Source: Oasisia sp. SBJ-2009 (lineage: Eukaryota; Annelida; Polychaeta; Sabellida; Siboglinidae). Taken from it: a stretch of 64,000 nucleotides of DNA. The notes under the pieces were generated by a model. That model did no database searches. It had not been told where the DNA came from and worked only from the letters and a program-made list of their open reading frames with translations. Shown here piece by piece: positions 29,118 through 45,123 of the stretch. Every line of letters begins with the position of its first letter. The stretch's first letter is position 1. Made by a program: the position numbers and the translations under genes. The stretch covers positions 22,094,869 to 22,158,868 of the forward strand of contig OZ024854.1 of the NCBI GenBank assembly GCA_964017155.1, in the 5' to 3' direction.

Positions 29118-31742
29118 ATGGTGAGTACTGCGCAATTAAACAGTAACGTGCAACATTTTACTAACCAATTGTGCATTCTGACTTTAGTCTTCTAACACAT
29201 GGTGAGTATTTTTGTATTGGATTGATGTAGTTGTTGTAGAATCTACAGTTTAAGTTGATGCCGTGCGTTACGCCAAGGCAAAGGCAAAAGCCCTTGCTTG
29301 GCTCAGTCAGGGGAGGCATGGCATTAGGCATGGATGGTGGAAATGGCTACCGTAAACTACTCTAATACGTGTGAATGGCCAATTTGACCGTACTCACCCA
29401 TTCAACACAGCGAAGCCAATTTAATTGATTCGGATAAGCCATTGCATCGTGAGTTTGTTACATATATATATATTTCTGATTTTTCCTGTTCGCCCGCCTG
29501 TATCTTCAGCATGTTGATGCTAGGCGGTACTCGGAAGCAGAAGAAGAAGCTGTGACCCCCGTACTTTCCAAGGATTGATGTGCAATAAAAAAAAAATGCA
29601 ATATACATGATTATGATTATTAATACCGGAACTTAGTCTAGCCCTGGGCCTGGCCTAGGCATGACAAATAGATAAGTTATTACCAAAACATACTTCGCCT
29701 TACTCAAAGCGTCATAAGTAACTAACTTTATGAATATGATAACAACGTGGATTGATTAGTGTTCAGTACTGTTACTCACTTAGTCACTATAGCCTAGGGC
29801 TAGGCAGTGTAGCATTGATGCCATTGTGTTATAAAATTGTCAGCTTGGTGTTGGGAGACTGTTCCCATTGGCAGCCAAAGGAAAACGTAACATGACTGAC
29901 ACTTGGGAGCTATTCCAATTTTGATGGGTTATGCCTATCTCCAGCCCCAACCAAGTAAACTTATTTAAAGTGCACAATTTTCCCCTATTTTTTATATTCA
30001 CTCTTATTAATATCTTACCTGCTGGTTGCTAGATTCTTAGCAATTCCATCCATTTGTTGACAACTTTTGTTATTATGTATGACAGTGAAAATACTTCAGT
30101 TTTGTTGTGGCACTGAGCAAGCTTGGATTTTTGTAGTATTTAGGCACTAAAGGCATTCAATTATTCTTCTAAAATAATTGTTTCTACAAAAATGCACAAT
30201 CCAAATCTGGAGCGTTGTCGCACGGTTTTGAATGCACATATAATGCTTTGCAGGCAACTGCCTTCAAGAAGTTCGTGCCCATGTTTGACCGGATCCTAAT
30301 ACAGAGGCTGGCGGCGGAGACAAAGACAAAGGGAGGTGTACTGATCCCAGAGAAGGCGCAGACGAAGGTTCAGTCTGGCACTGTGTTGGCCGTCGGCTCT
30401 GGCATCAAGACAGATGTAAGTAGAGTTAGTACACGCCACAGATACTTGTCAAAAATCACCCTTGTCAGCCATGTGAAAGTTGTTATGTTTACTGTTACGC
30501 TGATGAAATGTTCACTATATAAGGTTAATAGCAATATGTTTTTGTATAACAAAATAGATTTGTAATTATGTGAGGCTGTTAATGATGCAAAGCTGATTAG
30601 GCCAGTCAGTGTAAAGTCGTGACTAAAACTATATGTTCAGCTAAATTCTGCTGTCTAAATTGTTTAAATTGCTGTTACGCTGTATGGGTGGCATGCTTTC
30701 ATTCTGTAAAAAATAAGCTAAATTTTAAGAAATTATAAATTTGTATGTGAAATATTGCTGAGCAGATTAGGTAATATTTTGTTTGTACATGACACATTGT
30801 TTGCTTTTTCAGGAAGGAAAACTGATTCCTAATGATGTGAAAGTTGGAGACCAGGTTCTGCTCCCAGAGTTTGGTGGAACCAAGATCGTAATAGAAGATC
30901 AGGTAATGTATAGCATTATAAATGACAGGCATAAAGATGGGTTTATACATAATTCTTGTCTGATTTGTCAGTTGACACATGTTGCTGAAAGCTGAGTATA
31001 AGTACTTGGTACATTGTTAAAATCCGAGTACGGGTACATTCCTCTTCAGTACAAGTGAAAGTACATGTATACTTACTCTAGGATAAAAATGATGTTAAAA
31101 AAAATGGAGTTATAATACTGAAGTTGTCTGAATAGAATTGTATAATGTTATAATTATATTGCATGAACTGAAGCAGCCAGTAGCAGAAGGTAAAGGTGTC
31201 ATCTGCCCACACCTGGGCTGGCTTCCTTGACTGTTTCTCTTATCCCTGCCCTCTTTCCCTGTGTAAGTCAGTGACACCCATGCACCTTCCCTGTGTAACT
31301 CAGTGACACCCATGCACCTTCCCTGTGTAACTCAGTGACACCCATGCACCTTCCCTGCATAGACCATCTGGTTAGAACAGGGCTTTATGCAGGACCAAAT
31401 TATTGCCAGTCACATAAGTTTGTCAACTATTAAGTCAGTTTAAAAAAAATGGTGTCTGATGACCTGAAATGGATTACAAACACACATGTGACACAATTTA
31501 CGCCCACTTCTAAAGCTTAACTGACAATATCTATGGTTTTGGAACTTTTTTGCTCCTTCATTTTTTTTACCCGTCCACCCATATTTCTACCTGTCCACAG
31601 TGGTTTTTACCCGTCCAAATGATGGGTGGACGGGTCTTTGCATAACGTTGTGGGTTAGAAAGTACTAACGTATGCTTGTGATTGCTTGCAGGATTACTTC
31701 CTCTTCCGTGAAGGAGACTTCCTTGGAAAGTTTGAGTCGTAG
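29118..31742 (+). CDS. HSPE1: Mitochondrial 10-kDa co-chaperonin HSP10 (GroES family), complete, 101 aa
   Basis: Heptameric lid of the HSP60 chamber in the mitochondrial matrix. Exons: the initiator ATG alone at 29118-29120 (immediately followed by gtgagt), then 30254-30415, 30813-30902 and 31692-31742. All introns are phase 0 and the total is 306 nt with the stop, giving 101 aa against about 102 in vertebrates. The protein runs ATAFKKFVPMFDRILIQR (β-barrel start), then AAETKTKGGVLIPEKAQTKV (mobile loop that contacts HSP60), VGDQVLLPEFGGTKIV and DYFLFREGDFLGKF. It is head-to-head with HSP60, consistent with balanced co-expression. A second ATG followed by the same donor sequence lies 81 bp downstream of the first (see findings). 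The next gene (SPR) follows on the same strand about 1.06 kb later. Confidence 0.97.
31255..31360. repeat. Short tandem repeat of a 32-bp unit in HSP10 intron 3
   Basis: Three copies of ttccctgtgtaactcagtga followed by cacccatgcacc, diverging at both ends. Confidence 0.9.
31375..31640 (+). repeat. Interspersed repeat family B, copy 1
   Basis: The sequence from 'cagggctttatgcagga' to 'gatgggtggacgggtc' is repeated in inverted orientation at 52765-53050 (PTTG1IP-like gene). Shared landmarks are a poly-A-flanked 'gtctgatgacctgaaa' segment and the 'acccgtcca' inverted pair at the 3' side. No ORF. Confidence 0.75.
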
Positions 31743-32094
31743 ACGCTGCTATTGGATCATCCACTCATCCGTCATTGTCACAACAGCTCACACTACTTAA
31801 AAAATTATGTAGGGTACAACTTGATACCACAGATTTCATTTCTTTCCAGTCCAAACCAATAGGAACCGGTTACTTACTAACATGCACCAAACTTGGACTT
31901 TGGAGGACAGTTGATGTGTTGCTTCAAGTCAGATAGTCTGTGATTTGGTGCTGTGTCAAAGATCAATAGCATTCACAGATAAATGTAACATTGCAATCAT
32001 GATGCATATATATCGATGGTGTGTTCATGTATGGAAGGTTGAATAAATTGTATGTAGGATGTATATTATGTTATGTGTCATGTTTTAAAAACAA

Positions 32095-32100
32095 AATAAA
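32095..32100 (+). terminator. Poly(A) signal AATAAA of HSP10
   Basis: AATAAA at 32095, 353 bp after the stop; another AATAAA is at 32042. Either could be used. Confidence 0.6.
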
Positions 32101-32660
32101 GTTTTCCATATATAGTTTGGATTTGCGTTCATTGTTTTTTGCACATTTAGTTTAACAAATGGTATTTACTTAATTTGTTTAATGTAATTAAGTGCCACAA
32201 TGTGACTTATGTTATTTATTACATACCTTTGTACTAGCACAGTACTAAAGTTCTTGGCAAATCTATTTAGTGGCCAGCTGATGACACATTTGCTTTAAAT
32301 ATATAACATTTTGCAAACTTGGGCGTATATATCGCCTTTAGACCCTATAGTATTATCATATTCGTTCAGTAGCTATAAAAACCGGCACTTGCCCTTGGGC
32401 TTGGCATATTAATCCAAATCGTTTTTCCAACACCTATAGGTTGCAACTATTACTAGTCTTAATAACGGTTATTTGTTGCGGGAAAGTAGACCTTGTTTGG
32501 ATATGATGCCTAGCCGCCAGAGAGGCAATAATATAGCTTATTCGTTATAAATAATAATGGCCATTATTTCTTGGTAATTCCGAATGGAAGCATGTGGACG
32601 TGCGTCGGACTCGGATTATTGACAAATACAACCCCCAGGTGGCACTACTTGTGTCTGATG

Positions 32661-32674
32661 GCGCCCCCTGGTGA
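32661..32674 (-). promoter_or_regulatory. CTCF-like motif between HSP10 and SPR
   Basis: GCGCCCCCTGGTGA matches the reverse complement of the CTCF core (GYGCCMYCTRSTGG) at 13 of 14 positions. It lies 128 bp upstream of the SPR start codon. Confidence 0.45.
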
Positions 32675-32801
32675 ATGTATGACAAATTGTGATGATTGGC
32701 GACACTTGGACACAGAATGGTCGATTTACTGACCATCGGTGAGTGACGGTAGACGTCATCTATTTTTAGAAGTTCACGCCTAAGCAGTATCACTCTCTAT
32801 C

Positions 32802-36221
<3,420 letters not shown>

Positions 36222-39200
36222 CAATAGCAAACTGTCATTGACAACCTCACAACAAAACTTGTGTGTATACGGAAAATGTGATGACAAGTACAGGGGTAAT
36301 GCTTATACCTAGATAACACAGTTCCATTTGAAGACCGCAATGAACGTTATCAGTAAAAGCCAGGATTAGGTACTAGGCACACACACAAGAACTGTTACTT
36401 GTTAAGTGAATGTTACTTTGATATATACTTGATGTCATCAGATGTTACTGTACATACACAAAGTATTATGAGGCAGGTTAGGTTGATCTCACTGTGTGCT
36501 GGGTATAATATTTTATTCGAGAACATTCTGCTTTTACACAATTAACTTGAAATAGCACCTATTACATGCAAACCATGTACTACTATAATTTTATTCTGTT
36601 CATTTGGGTGCTGTTTTTGCATGGAGTATGTTTACCTTGCTATTTAATGGTTTTACCACTGTAACTGTATTTAATTAGAAAACTAGCCTAGTCTAGTATA
36701 TCTCACGACACGGCTATATTACTTTAACCCACAATACCCAGGAGTAAGACTTGTGGATACATCACAACTTAGCAGTCGTATGTTTATACTGTGTATAACG
36801 ATAAGTGAAACCTGCAAGTCATTAACAGAATACAAACTTTGAATAAGAAAAAGTATAGCAAGTAGTCAAGTACATCTGGATGTTCAGAACCGCTAACAAA
36901 ATGTATTATTAAACAATGATACAGTCAGTTGTCTTGTGTATGCAATGTATTTTGAGCAAATGACCTATCAGACAGTCATGGTTGTCTCTCCTGGTGGTGG
37001 AAGTCCATGCAAGGCTGCCTTACAGCTCCCGGTTGGAGAGCTGATTCAATTAAAAAATCTGAGCTTGAAAAGCATCACCGTCGCATACAATAACAGTCTC
37101 AGAATTTTACTTAACTTACCATCAAGATGTACTCATGTAGTGCAAGTTTTATGTTTGCCACCAATTATATTAAATATATTAATGAACACATTCTTTCTAT
37201 ATTTAGCCTTTTATGTCGTTTTCATCAGTCTAAAAACCCTTTATTTGTCAATTACTTTCAGACTTATATACATTTTAGAAGTTTGATGTACACATACTGG
37301 AGATCCCTATTGTTCACATAATATTGTATTTTACCCTATTTTTAATTATTATTTTAAACACTGATTCCATTTTATTTCATGCCCTATTTATATATTTTTA
37401 TTACCCACTTATTGTTTCACTTGTACCCCATAATTGTTTTTTTTTAATATTGTATGTTAAAACAAATATTATATGTTATATATACATATGGACTATTGTG
37501 GCTATTGAGTTGGTGTCCAAAATCCACAACCTTCTAAAAGTATCGGTTCAGCTGGGGGCTGGGAGATGTTAAATTTGGGTGTCAACTCTTATCTTGTGCC
37601 TGTGATGATGACAGTAATGTAGCATGTAACAAATGTGTTGTAACTGACAACGAGAACAAAACAGTCCTCTACTTTGTATATATACTATGGTTAAACATAT
37701 CTCAAATAAGGAGTCATTTACAATGACGTCATACTGGACGCTGTCACACGCTGTGTCAAAGATCAATAGAACGTCATGATCAACAGAGGCAGTAGTGGGC
37801 GACTGTGGGTGGATTACGGAGTAATGTAAAGACCCAATCAAAACCATCATGAATAAGCATTCACTTATTGATTATGCACACAGGGCAGTCAACAACTGTC
37901 GATCCTGACTCAACTAAGAGGGTGTCTGTGTTACTGCTGTAAGTAGATAGATTGGTACATGTTGATTAACTGGCATCAATCAAATGACATTAAATTTCTA
38001 GACCTCTTCTGTCATCAAGTTAGTTATGTTACAAATGCTGGCATTGTAGGCAGAGTACTCTTGGTGTACAGCAACGTGGTGGTGATAGCATCCATTAAAG
38101 TGACATCTTGTACCATACTCGGATAATACCTCAGCAAAATAGTACACACTGACTGTCACTGAAAAGGTGCATCTGTATTTCATTTCATGGTTGCTAAAAT
38201 GACTATAATGTTGTGATAACAGTGGTGCAGTAAAGTACTGTTGATTTTATATCTGACGTTTTATGACATGTGTATATGGCAGGGTTAGTAGTGAGTGATA
38301 TATCAAACAATTCTAAGGACATAACATTACAGGATTGTGTGCATTACAAAGTTTAACATTCTCAACGAATCCTTTTTCTTGAAATCGTGTCCTTTTTTCA
38401 TTCTTGTCTCCTGTCTACTGCAGACCGCTGTCCTGTTTGCACGTTTCTTCCCCACAATCTCTTGTAAAGTTGCAATTCTAACAACCCAATTCTCCCCCCC
38501 GTCTCATTTCATCCCATAAATTCCCCAACCCAGTTGTCCTCTGGCTGCCCTGTATACATCCTGTCATGTAAGTGTTCCCACCCATACATACAACTAGGTG
38601 AACCCAGCACTGGGGCTGCTTCTGTGCCGTCCTGCCCACACACAACCTTCTCCCTAGGACGCCTGCTTCAGCTGAGCAGACAGTGTCTTCTTCCCTCCAA
38701 CTGTTCTCCACTTCCAACTATGGAATCCTGTTATTAAATTCTCAGCAGGAAACCGACAGAAAATACCATGAACACTGATAAACCCACCCACCTTCATGTT
38801 GGGTGGACTAATTAATCCTTAGGGACATCCCCCTATTTACTAGAAATGACAATGTACTGAAAAAATGTCTGCCAAGCCAAGCTGGTGGGAGGTTGAAGAT
38901 CCGACATGATCTGGACCACAGTGGTTCTACATGCATTCTATATCGAGTACTGTGGCATATTATTGCTGTAACATAACAAAATAATTAAATTTTACACCTT
39001 TGAAATTACTAAATATAACTATCCCTGGGTGTGCCACACTATGGAAGACATCCCTTACATACAACACTTATTGTTTCCTATCTTCTAGTGACTGTCTTCA
39101 AAGCATGTCTTCAGATGAATATACTGTGACCATGATCATCTAAAGCTGCAGCAAAACATCTTACTGGCAGATCTATATAGCTGCTCTTTAAATTGTATAG

Positions 39201-40584
39201 TAAATGCAAATTTGACTCCAGCAGTGAGAACAGAGTAAGATAAACACAGTAACATATTGAGGCAAGTATGAACAAGATTTATTGTCCACAGGTTGTCAGA
39301 AATAAAGTACAATATTAGTGCTGAATGCAAGAGACCTCGCGAGGAGCAACACCACAAAAATATAATATAGAGATACATCGCAGTAGATTTGGCCCACATC
39401 AGACAGATAACTTTGGTTTTCAAGAATAACATGATTCTTAGATTTCAATAATGCAACCAGTGTAACCATCCGTATCAAGATTAGTGCCTTTTTTGATTGA
39501 AAATACTTCACAAAATAATTCTTACATTTTTAGCAGTATTTTTGGGAACTTCAATTAACCCCCAATACCTTTTCCATACTTTAATAAAAATATGTAGTTG
39601 CAAACTGACAATTTACCGTTAAAGTCGACGCCACCTCACAATTCTGAATGAGATCCTTTAGTCTGGTCCCCTAACCCTCACAGATCTATACAGCCGGTAA
39701 ACTAGTCAAACCTTGACCTGTGTCCCCAATACAGACGATGCTGTTATTACTGTAACGTGTCACAGTGGCCAAGAGGTTCATTCAAACAATGTCACATGTA
39801 CGATTTGTTTCATACACATATATCTACTGATTCTAGACACAATGGCACAAGTACACCATATACCTCATACTATAGGTGTGGCTTACATGAATACACGGTC
39901 ACACATTACTAAACACGAGCAAAATACATCATTTTGGGAAATGCTACTGAATTGTGAGTGTTTAAATGTTCGAATAAAAAATGAATAACATCTTATTGGC
40001 AACGGCTGTTGGCATGTTTTTCTGGAACTGTTTCAACTTTAATAAATGCAGAATTATATGGAATACTGAGTGAGTTCAACAATAAAACGTGTAATGTTTT
40101 CAACATTTGAGACAAATATCGCCAATAAATGTTTGCATATGAATTAAAACAAACATAAAATACCAACATTCACTACATAGTTTCAGTGGTTATGTGACTG
40201 TAGTTTAAATAATATTTCAGATCTTTTCACTATCAAGCACACATCGAAATTGTGCCACAGACTACAAACACATTCTCTGAATGTGTGTGTCATAATAATA
40301 ATATACATACATAAATACACACATAAATACATCCACAACCAGTTTGAAACCATCACCAATGCAAAGTAACGAAATAAAAGTACAATTTGCATAGTCAGCT
40401 CTGAGTATATTATAATATAAGTCTGTATTTACCAAGGCATTGTCATCAATATTTCTCAAATTAATTCAGTATTTACTTACAACACCAAGTGCGTTAGGTT
40501 TCATGTACATGCAATTAAGTGTTTCAAATAAATGTTTGCACACATAATATACCGACTGCTCTATCAGCAGTGGAGTTGTTGTCA

Positions 40585-40910
40585 ATGTTAGTGTCTGGTG
40601 ACATATGTCTGGTGACAGTTGTCTGCTGACAGGTGTCTGCTGACAGGTGTCTGATGACAGATGTCTGGTGACAGATGTCTGCTGACAGGTGTCTGGTGAC
40701 AGATGTCTGGTGACAGTTGTCTCCTGACAGGTGTCTGATGACAGATGTCTGCTGACAGATGTCTGGTGACAGTTGTCTGCTGACAGGTGTCTGATGACAG
40801 ATGTCTGGTGACAGGTGTCTGGTGACAGGTGTCTGGTGACAGGTGTCTGCTGACAGATGTCTGCTGACAAGTGTCTTTCTGGAGACAGGTGTCTGGTGAC
40901 AGGTGTTGGT
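40585..40910. repeat. 14-bp minisatellite
   Basis: About 22 copies of a 14-bp unit tgtctggtgacaga with g/c and a/g/t variants (tgtctgctgacagg). Intergenic. Confidence 0.95.
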
Positions 40911-43103
40911 AGAGTTATAGTGCTAGTTGACTGTATGTAGAAATGTCTTCCAAGTGCTCAAGCTGTTAACATCAGTGCCAGAAGTCATCTCAAATCGCTG
41001 ATGTGTAATCGCACTGCCCAGATCAACGCAAGGCCTTATGCGTTTTCGAATCGCTGGTACGGAGTCTCCTCCCTGGTGAGACCTGGACACAGGAAGACAG
41101 CAAAGGTGAAGGTCACTCAGACGAAACACTACCACATGACACCCTTTCACAATGAAGCGTCAAACATGATGAACTTTCTCACAGTTTCATCCTATAGTAC
41201 CAGATTACATTAATCTGGTAAGCTACATGACCAATCTGTCAGTGCTTAAACAAATCGCCCCACATTGCACTGTGTTACATTGTTTTGTTCTAAATAAAAT
41301 CTACAATACAGTCAAGATGGATCACTAGGGTCAGACTGCGGAATGGACCTGTCAAATCACTTTGGTATAGCTGTTCTGATCATACATGCACACATGCATA
41401 GTTGCACACACACATGCCCACACGCACGCACACACACACTCTTTACAACATCGGATGCAAAATATATGTTTAGTATGAGTCAAGTTATGTGTTTGCGTAT
41501 GTGAGACACACATGTACTGCAGTGTTTGTTGTTGCTGCGATGACATGTCAGAAACAGCACAACCTCTGTCAACAATCACAATGTCTTCCTAACTTCACTA
41601 GTAAAAATATATTATGTTCATTCTGATCATAAATACTACAGCCGCTATATTTAAACATATTTTATTTGTCAGTGTCAACAAGCGGAACAGCTGAAATCAA
41701 ATTAAAAGGTCAATGCTGATAGCATCTGAGAGAATTACAACACTGATCATGTGACAGGACACTATCAGACAATATCACTTCATCTCACCTCCCACTATGA
41801 GTTTGAATGGCCTACTATTCTTGTCAGTTACTCCTTAGGTACCAGAAAATGTAGTAGAACCACAATGATCTATTAGAAATACCACAATAGCTCAGCTGAT
41901 GCCAGACAAAAAGAAAAGACAACACATCACATTAGTAGGGGAAACTGTGAAGAACCGCAAGTACCAAGACTGGGTAAGCATTAGCTTACTTTACTTTGGG
42001 GGGGGGTAGTTACGAGTTTGACAGCACAAGAACAAGCACGGAAACCATTCCATAACAATAAAAAGGATTTAACCAAATGCAGTACGATACACATTCCTGG
42101 TAATATGCAAGACATTTGGTTACTACTTCTTGTTAGTTTTATGAAAGAACCATTTTGTCAGATCTTAGGCAAAATATTCAGAAACTAAAACATTTTCAGT
42201 GTTTTCTAAAAAAAAACATTCAGACATTGCTATAACTGAAATTCCACATATTGTAACCTACATAAATATGGGATTTAGGCGACACTGCCTCTCGAGAAAA
42301 GAAAAAACATAGCACAATAATAATGACACCGATAATGTGAAAATGATACCACAAGAATGCAAAAGCCACAATGGAAAACAAAAGTGAAAGACAACATAGA
42401 ATTAGACTTTCTGACAGTCCAACACATGAAACGCCTGCATGTTAGCAAAAGCATCATAAAATAAATATATTCATGTGGACAACTTTCAATTAAGAAATAT
42501 TACAGCGAACCAAGATGCAACTGTGTCATGTAAACAACGTTCTGCTGTCACGAACATCCACGGCTCAAGAACAACACACTGAAACACCTTATCAACTGAC
42601 ACACTGAGTGAGCATTGGAGCTATTGTCACTTCCTTAAAGTGTCCCACTGTTGTCAGTAGTGACAACAAACTGGAACTCATTAGTGAAACATACCTTCAC
42701 TTTGTACGTTAATGTTACAACAATCCATGGACACCATCAGCGAAGCAAAATTGGGTGGCAACAAAAATGTTAACTTTACAGGTGTTTCATGCTTGGATAT
42801 ACAACAGGAATAACTGTACGTCTGAATGGTGAATGAAGCCACTGCCTGAGACAGGAGACATGGAAGACATACACAGATACATACATGCCCTAGCACCACC
42901 TGTAGCTAACAACTTACCAAGTTCTCTGTTTATTCCTTCGAAGGCAGAGAAACACACAATATCAGCAATTACATCATGAACAGACAGACTGCCAGATACT
43001 GTGACTCTGGCTTTAGTCATTCAGGACTGAATATCACCGTGACATAACAATCATACATGATCATGTTTGTTTTTTACTAAGAGTAGCTTATTATACTAAT
43101 TAT

Positions 43104-43546
43104 AGGGATTTTTTGAGCCCTGAAAGGGATTCTTTTGTGTCCCAAATTATAATGAAAAGGTATTCGTTGAGAACGTTCAACTCTTCGTAATGTTCACAAT
43201 CCTGATAATTATTTCATGTAATTCTATGCCTTTGTCATTATTCTTGTTTTAGTAATCACTAATAGCCCTGTTATATGGATAACCTAGGCATACAGAGCCC
43301 AAACTAGAAACTCTGCATACATGGAATCATTTGGAAAACAAAACAAAAGGGATTCTTTATCGATATATTCTCAGGGTCATTAGTGCTTAATACAATATAA
43401 TTCTAATGAAATGAAGGCATAGCATTATATGACGGTTATATTAATAACAAATTACAGTTTTATTTTCTAAAAGAATTCCTTTTCATCATAATTTGAGACA
43501 AAAAAGAATCCTCATGCCCAATAGAATCCCTTTAATAGCCATATTT
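43104..43546. mobile_element. Hairpin-type MITE with ~70-bp imperfect terminal inverted repeats
   Basis: The left arm, 43104-43175 (gggattcttttgtgtcccaa then attataatgaaaagg), is matched by the reverse complement of 43470-43546 (aggattcttttttgtctcaa then attatgatgaaaagg). There is no ORF in the ~290-bp loop. Target duplication not resolved. Confidence 0.6.
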
Positions 43547-43817
43547 GAAACTACGGAAAACTACCTGGGCATAATTAATAATCCTTTTAGCAGGACAATA
43601 TAATAGTGATTTATCACTGTGGCTATTTTGTAGAAACACAAGTCAAATTGGTAGCACAACAATTACATATATAATTGGAAATATATATATTTTTCCAATT
43701 ATGCTAAGGTTTCATGGCTGAAACTAGTTGCTGTTAGTGTGTAGGTATTTAAAACAACAATGAAAAGTAACTTACTACTGATATGAACAACACAGATACA
43801 GTCTCATGTTTCAGTAT

Positions 43818-43823
43818 TTTATT
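43818..43823 (-). terminator. Candidate poly(A) signal of the PTTG1IP-like gene
   Basis: The plus strand reads tttatt (AATAAA on minus), about 885 bp beyond the stop codon at 44705. Confidence 0.4.
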
Positions 43824-44401
43824 CCTTGCTGACAAGTATTGTATACCAAATTCGCTGCTGACAAGCATTCTATAACAAACCATATTGTGAGCTCAAGATC
43901 TTTCTGTTTATTTTGTTAACTTCTGTCCCAAGACAATCTCTGTCGACACATATACCACGCTGGGCTCTTTGTACTGTTGAATGACATCGTTTAACAACAT
44001 CTCAACAATGGCTGAACTAGGCAAGAAAAAATTAAACAAAACTTAAAATAATCTACATGTTACAATAAGGACAGGGCAATTTTGCCCAATATTCTGCTCT
44101 CCAAAGCCATATTGCTACCAGAGTCTGGGCAGTTTTACAAAAGTGCTTTAGGCTTTCAATTATGCAATCTTTAAATGGGATAAAGTTCACAATGATACTA
44201 TGCTCCAGAAACGTATACCAGTAATGCTGCAACAACTGATGTACAAGGTTCACAAAATGGAACTTTCCAAGTGCAAAAAATAGTTCAACGTTTCTCCTCT
44301 CTACAAAATTATGCAACTTTTCAGGTGATTTAAGGCACAACAATAACGTTACTGAATAAAGTTACTGTCTCTGGTGCAACTCTTCAGCTCTCCAGACGAG
44401 T

Positions 44402-44600
44402 ATTTAGAGACCCACAGTTGTGCAACTCTCCAAAAGGAGACTTAGAAGATAAAAAGAGATGCAACTCTCCAAAAGGAGACTTACAAGGTAAACAGAGATG
44501 CAACTCTCCAAAAGGAGACTTAGAAGGTAAACAGTGATGCAACTCTCCAAGAGACCTACTTTGCACAGAGTAGTGCAACTCTCCAAAAGGAGACTTATAA
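44402..44600. repeat. 39-bp minisatellite in the probable 3' UTR of the PTTG1IP-like gene
   Basis: Five copies of a 39-bp unit beginning gcaactctccaaaaggagac. The unit is 13 codons long, so open frames exist on the minus strand, but they lie beyond the stop codon. Confidence 0.9.
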
Positions 44601-44672
44601 ATGCATTCGTCATCAACAAGTGACGCCTTCGAGAGAGTGATCCCCAATTACCCATTTCCACTCAGTACTTCT

Positions 44673-44735
44673 TGCACCTGCACTCGGTACTTTTGCACCT
44701 GCACTCAGTACTTCTTGCACCTGCACTCCTTGCAG
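44673..44735. repeat. 22-bp tandem repeat spanning the stop codon of the PTTG1IP-like gene
   Basis: Three copies (22, 21 and 22 bp) of cagtacttcttgcacctgca plus ct. On the minus strand one copy encodes the final codons E-C-R-C-K-K-Y-stop; the other two lie just after the stop. Confidence 0.9.
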
Positions 44736-45123
44736 TTGTAGTACAGGCCGGAGCCCCCCCCGCGGTGCAGCCTGCCCTGTGCCGCCGGCATGCTCGCGGT
44801 GGAGGGCAGTCGTCGGCACTCGACACAGTGTCGGTGAAGGTCATCGGTGCCAGCGATCATCCGAGCCATGTCAGCGAGCAGCTCCAGCTGGTGCTCTCGC
44901 TCTTCTCTCCTCCTCCGCTCCTCGCGAGCTCGTCGTCGCAGCCGCGCTTCGAACGGAGACAGGTGGCCAGCGCCCCCTACCAGCGAGCCGTGGTGGTACG
45001 GACACATGACCAGAGAGTGGGTCTTGGACAGGAACTGTCTCGGCGTCCGGGTGAGGGATCGCTTCGACCGTCTCCGCACCACTGGTGGGGGCGGCGGTGG
45101 CGGCAAGATGGCGCCACTAGGAG
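44705..45123 (-). CDS. Terminal exon of the PTTG1IP-like gene: Pro-rich, Arg/Glu coiled coil, Cys clusters
   Basis: This 138-codon exon is GC-rich and open only in the frame that the preceding exon supplies (phase 1). It encodes a poly-Pro run (ILPPPPPPPVV), a basic stretch (RRRSKRSLTRTPRQF), MCPYHHGS, then a strongly charged helix (RLRRRAREERRRREEREHQL) and Cys pairs HCVEC and NCKECRC before the stop. The spaced Cys/His residues could bind metal, but no named zinc-finger family was recognised. A separate gene is possible in principle, but I see no start or promoter for it, and the phase chain through 47126-47007 and 45722-45657 argues for one transcript. Confidence 0.75.

Larger units (their letters stand above)
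36222..43800. other. SPR 3' flank and intergenic region, no gene recognised
   Basis: AT-rich with scattered short open frames (for example 36936-37286) that have no coding character. A minisatellite at 40585-40910 and a hairpin element at 43104-43546 are the only structured features. The SPR 3' UTR end was not located with confidence. Confidence 0.5.

Noticed and set aside
36936..37572. Hydrophobic open frames suggesting a membrane protein
   Set aside because: Phe/Leu/Ile/Tyr-rich because the DNA is AT-rich; no splice sites or conserved motif.
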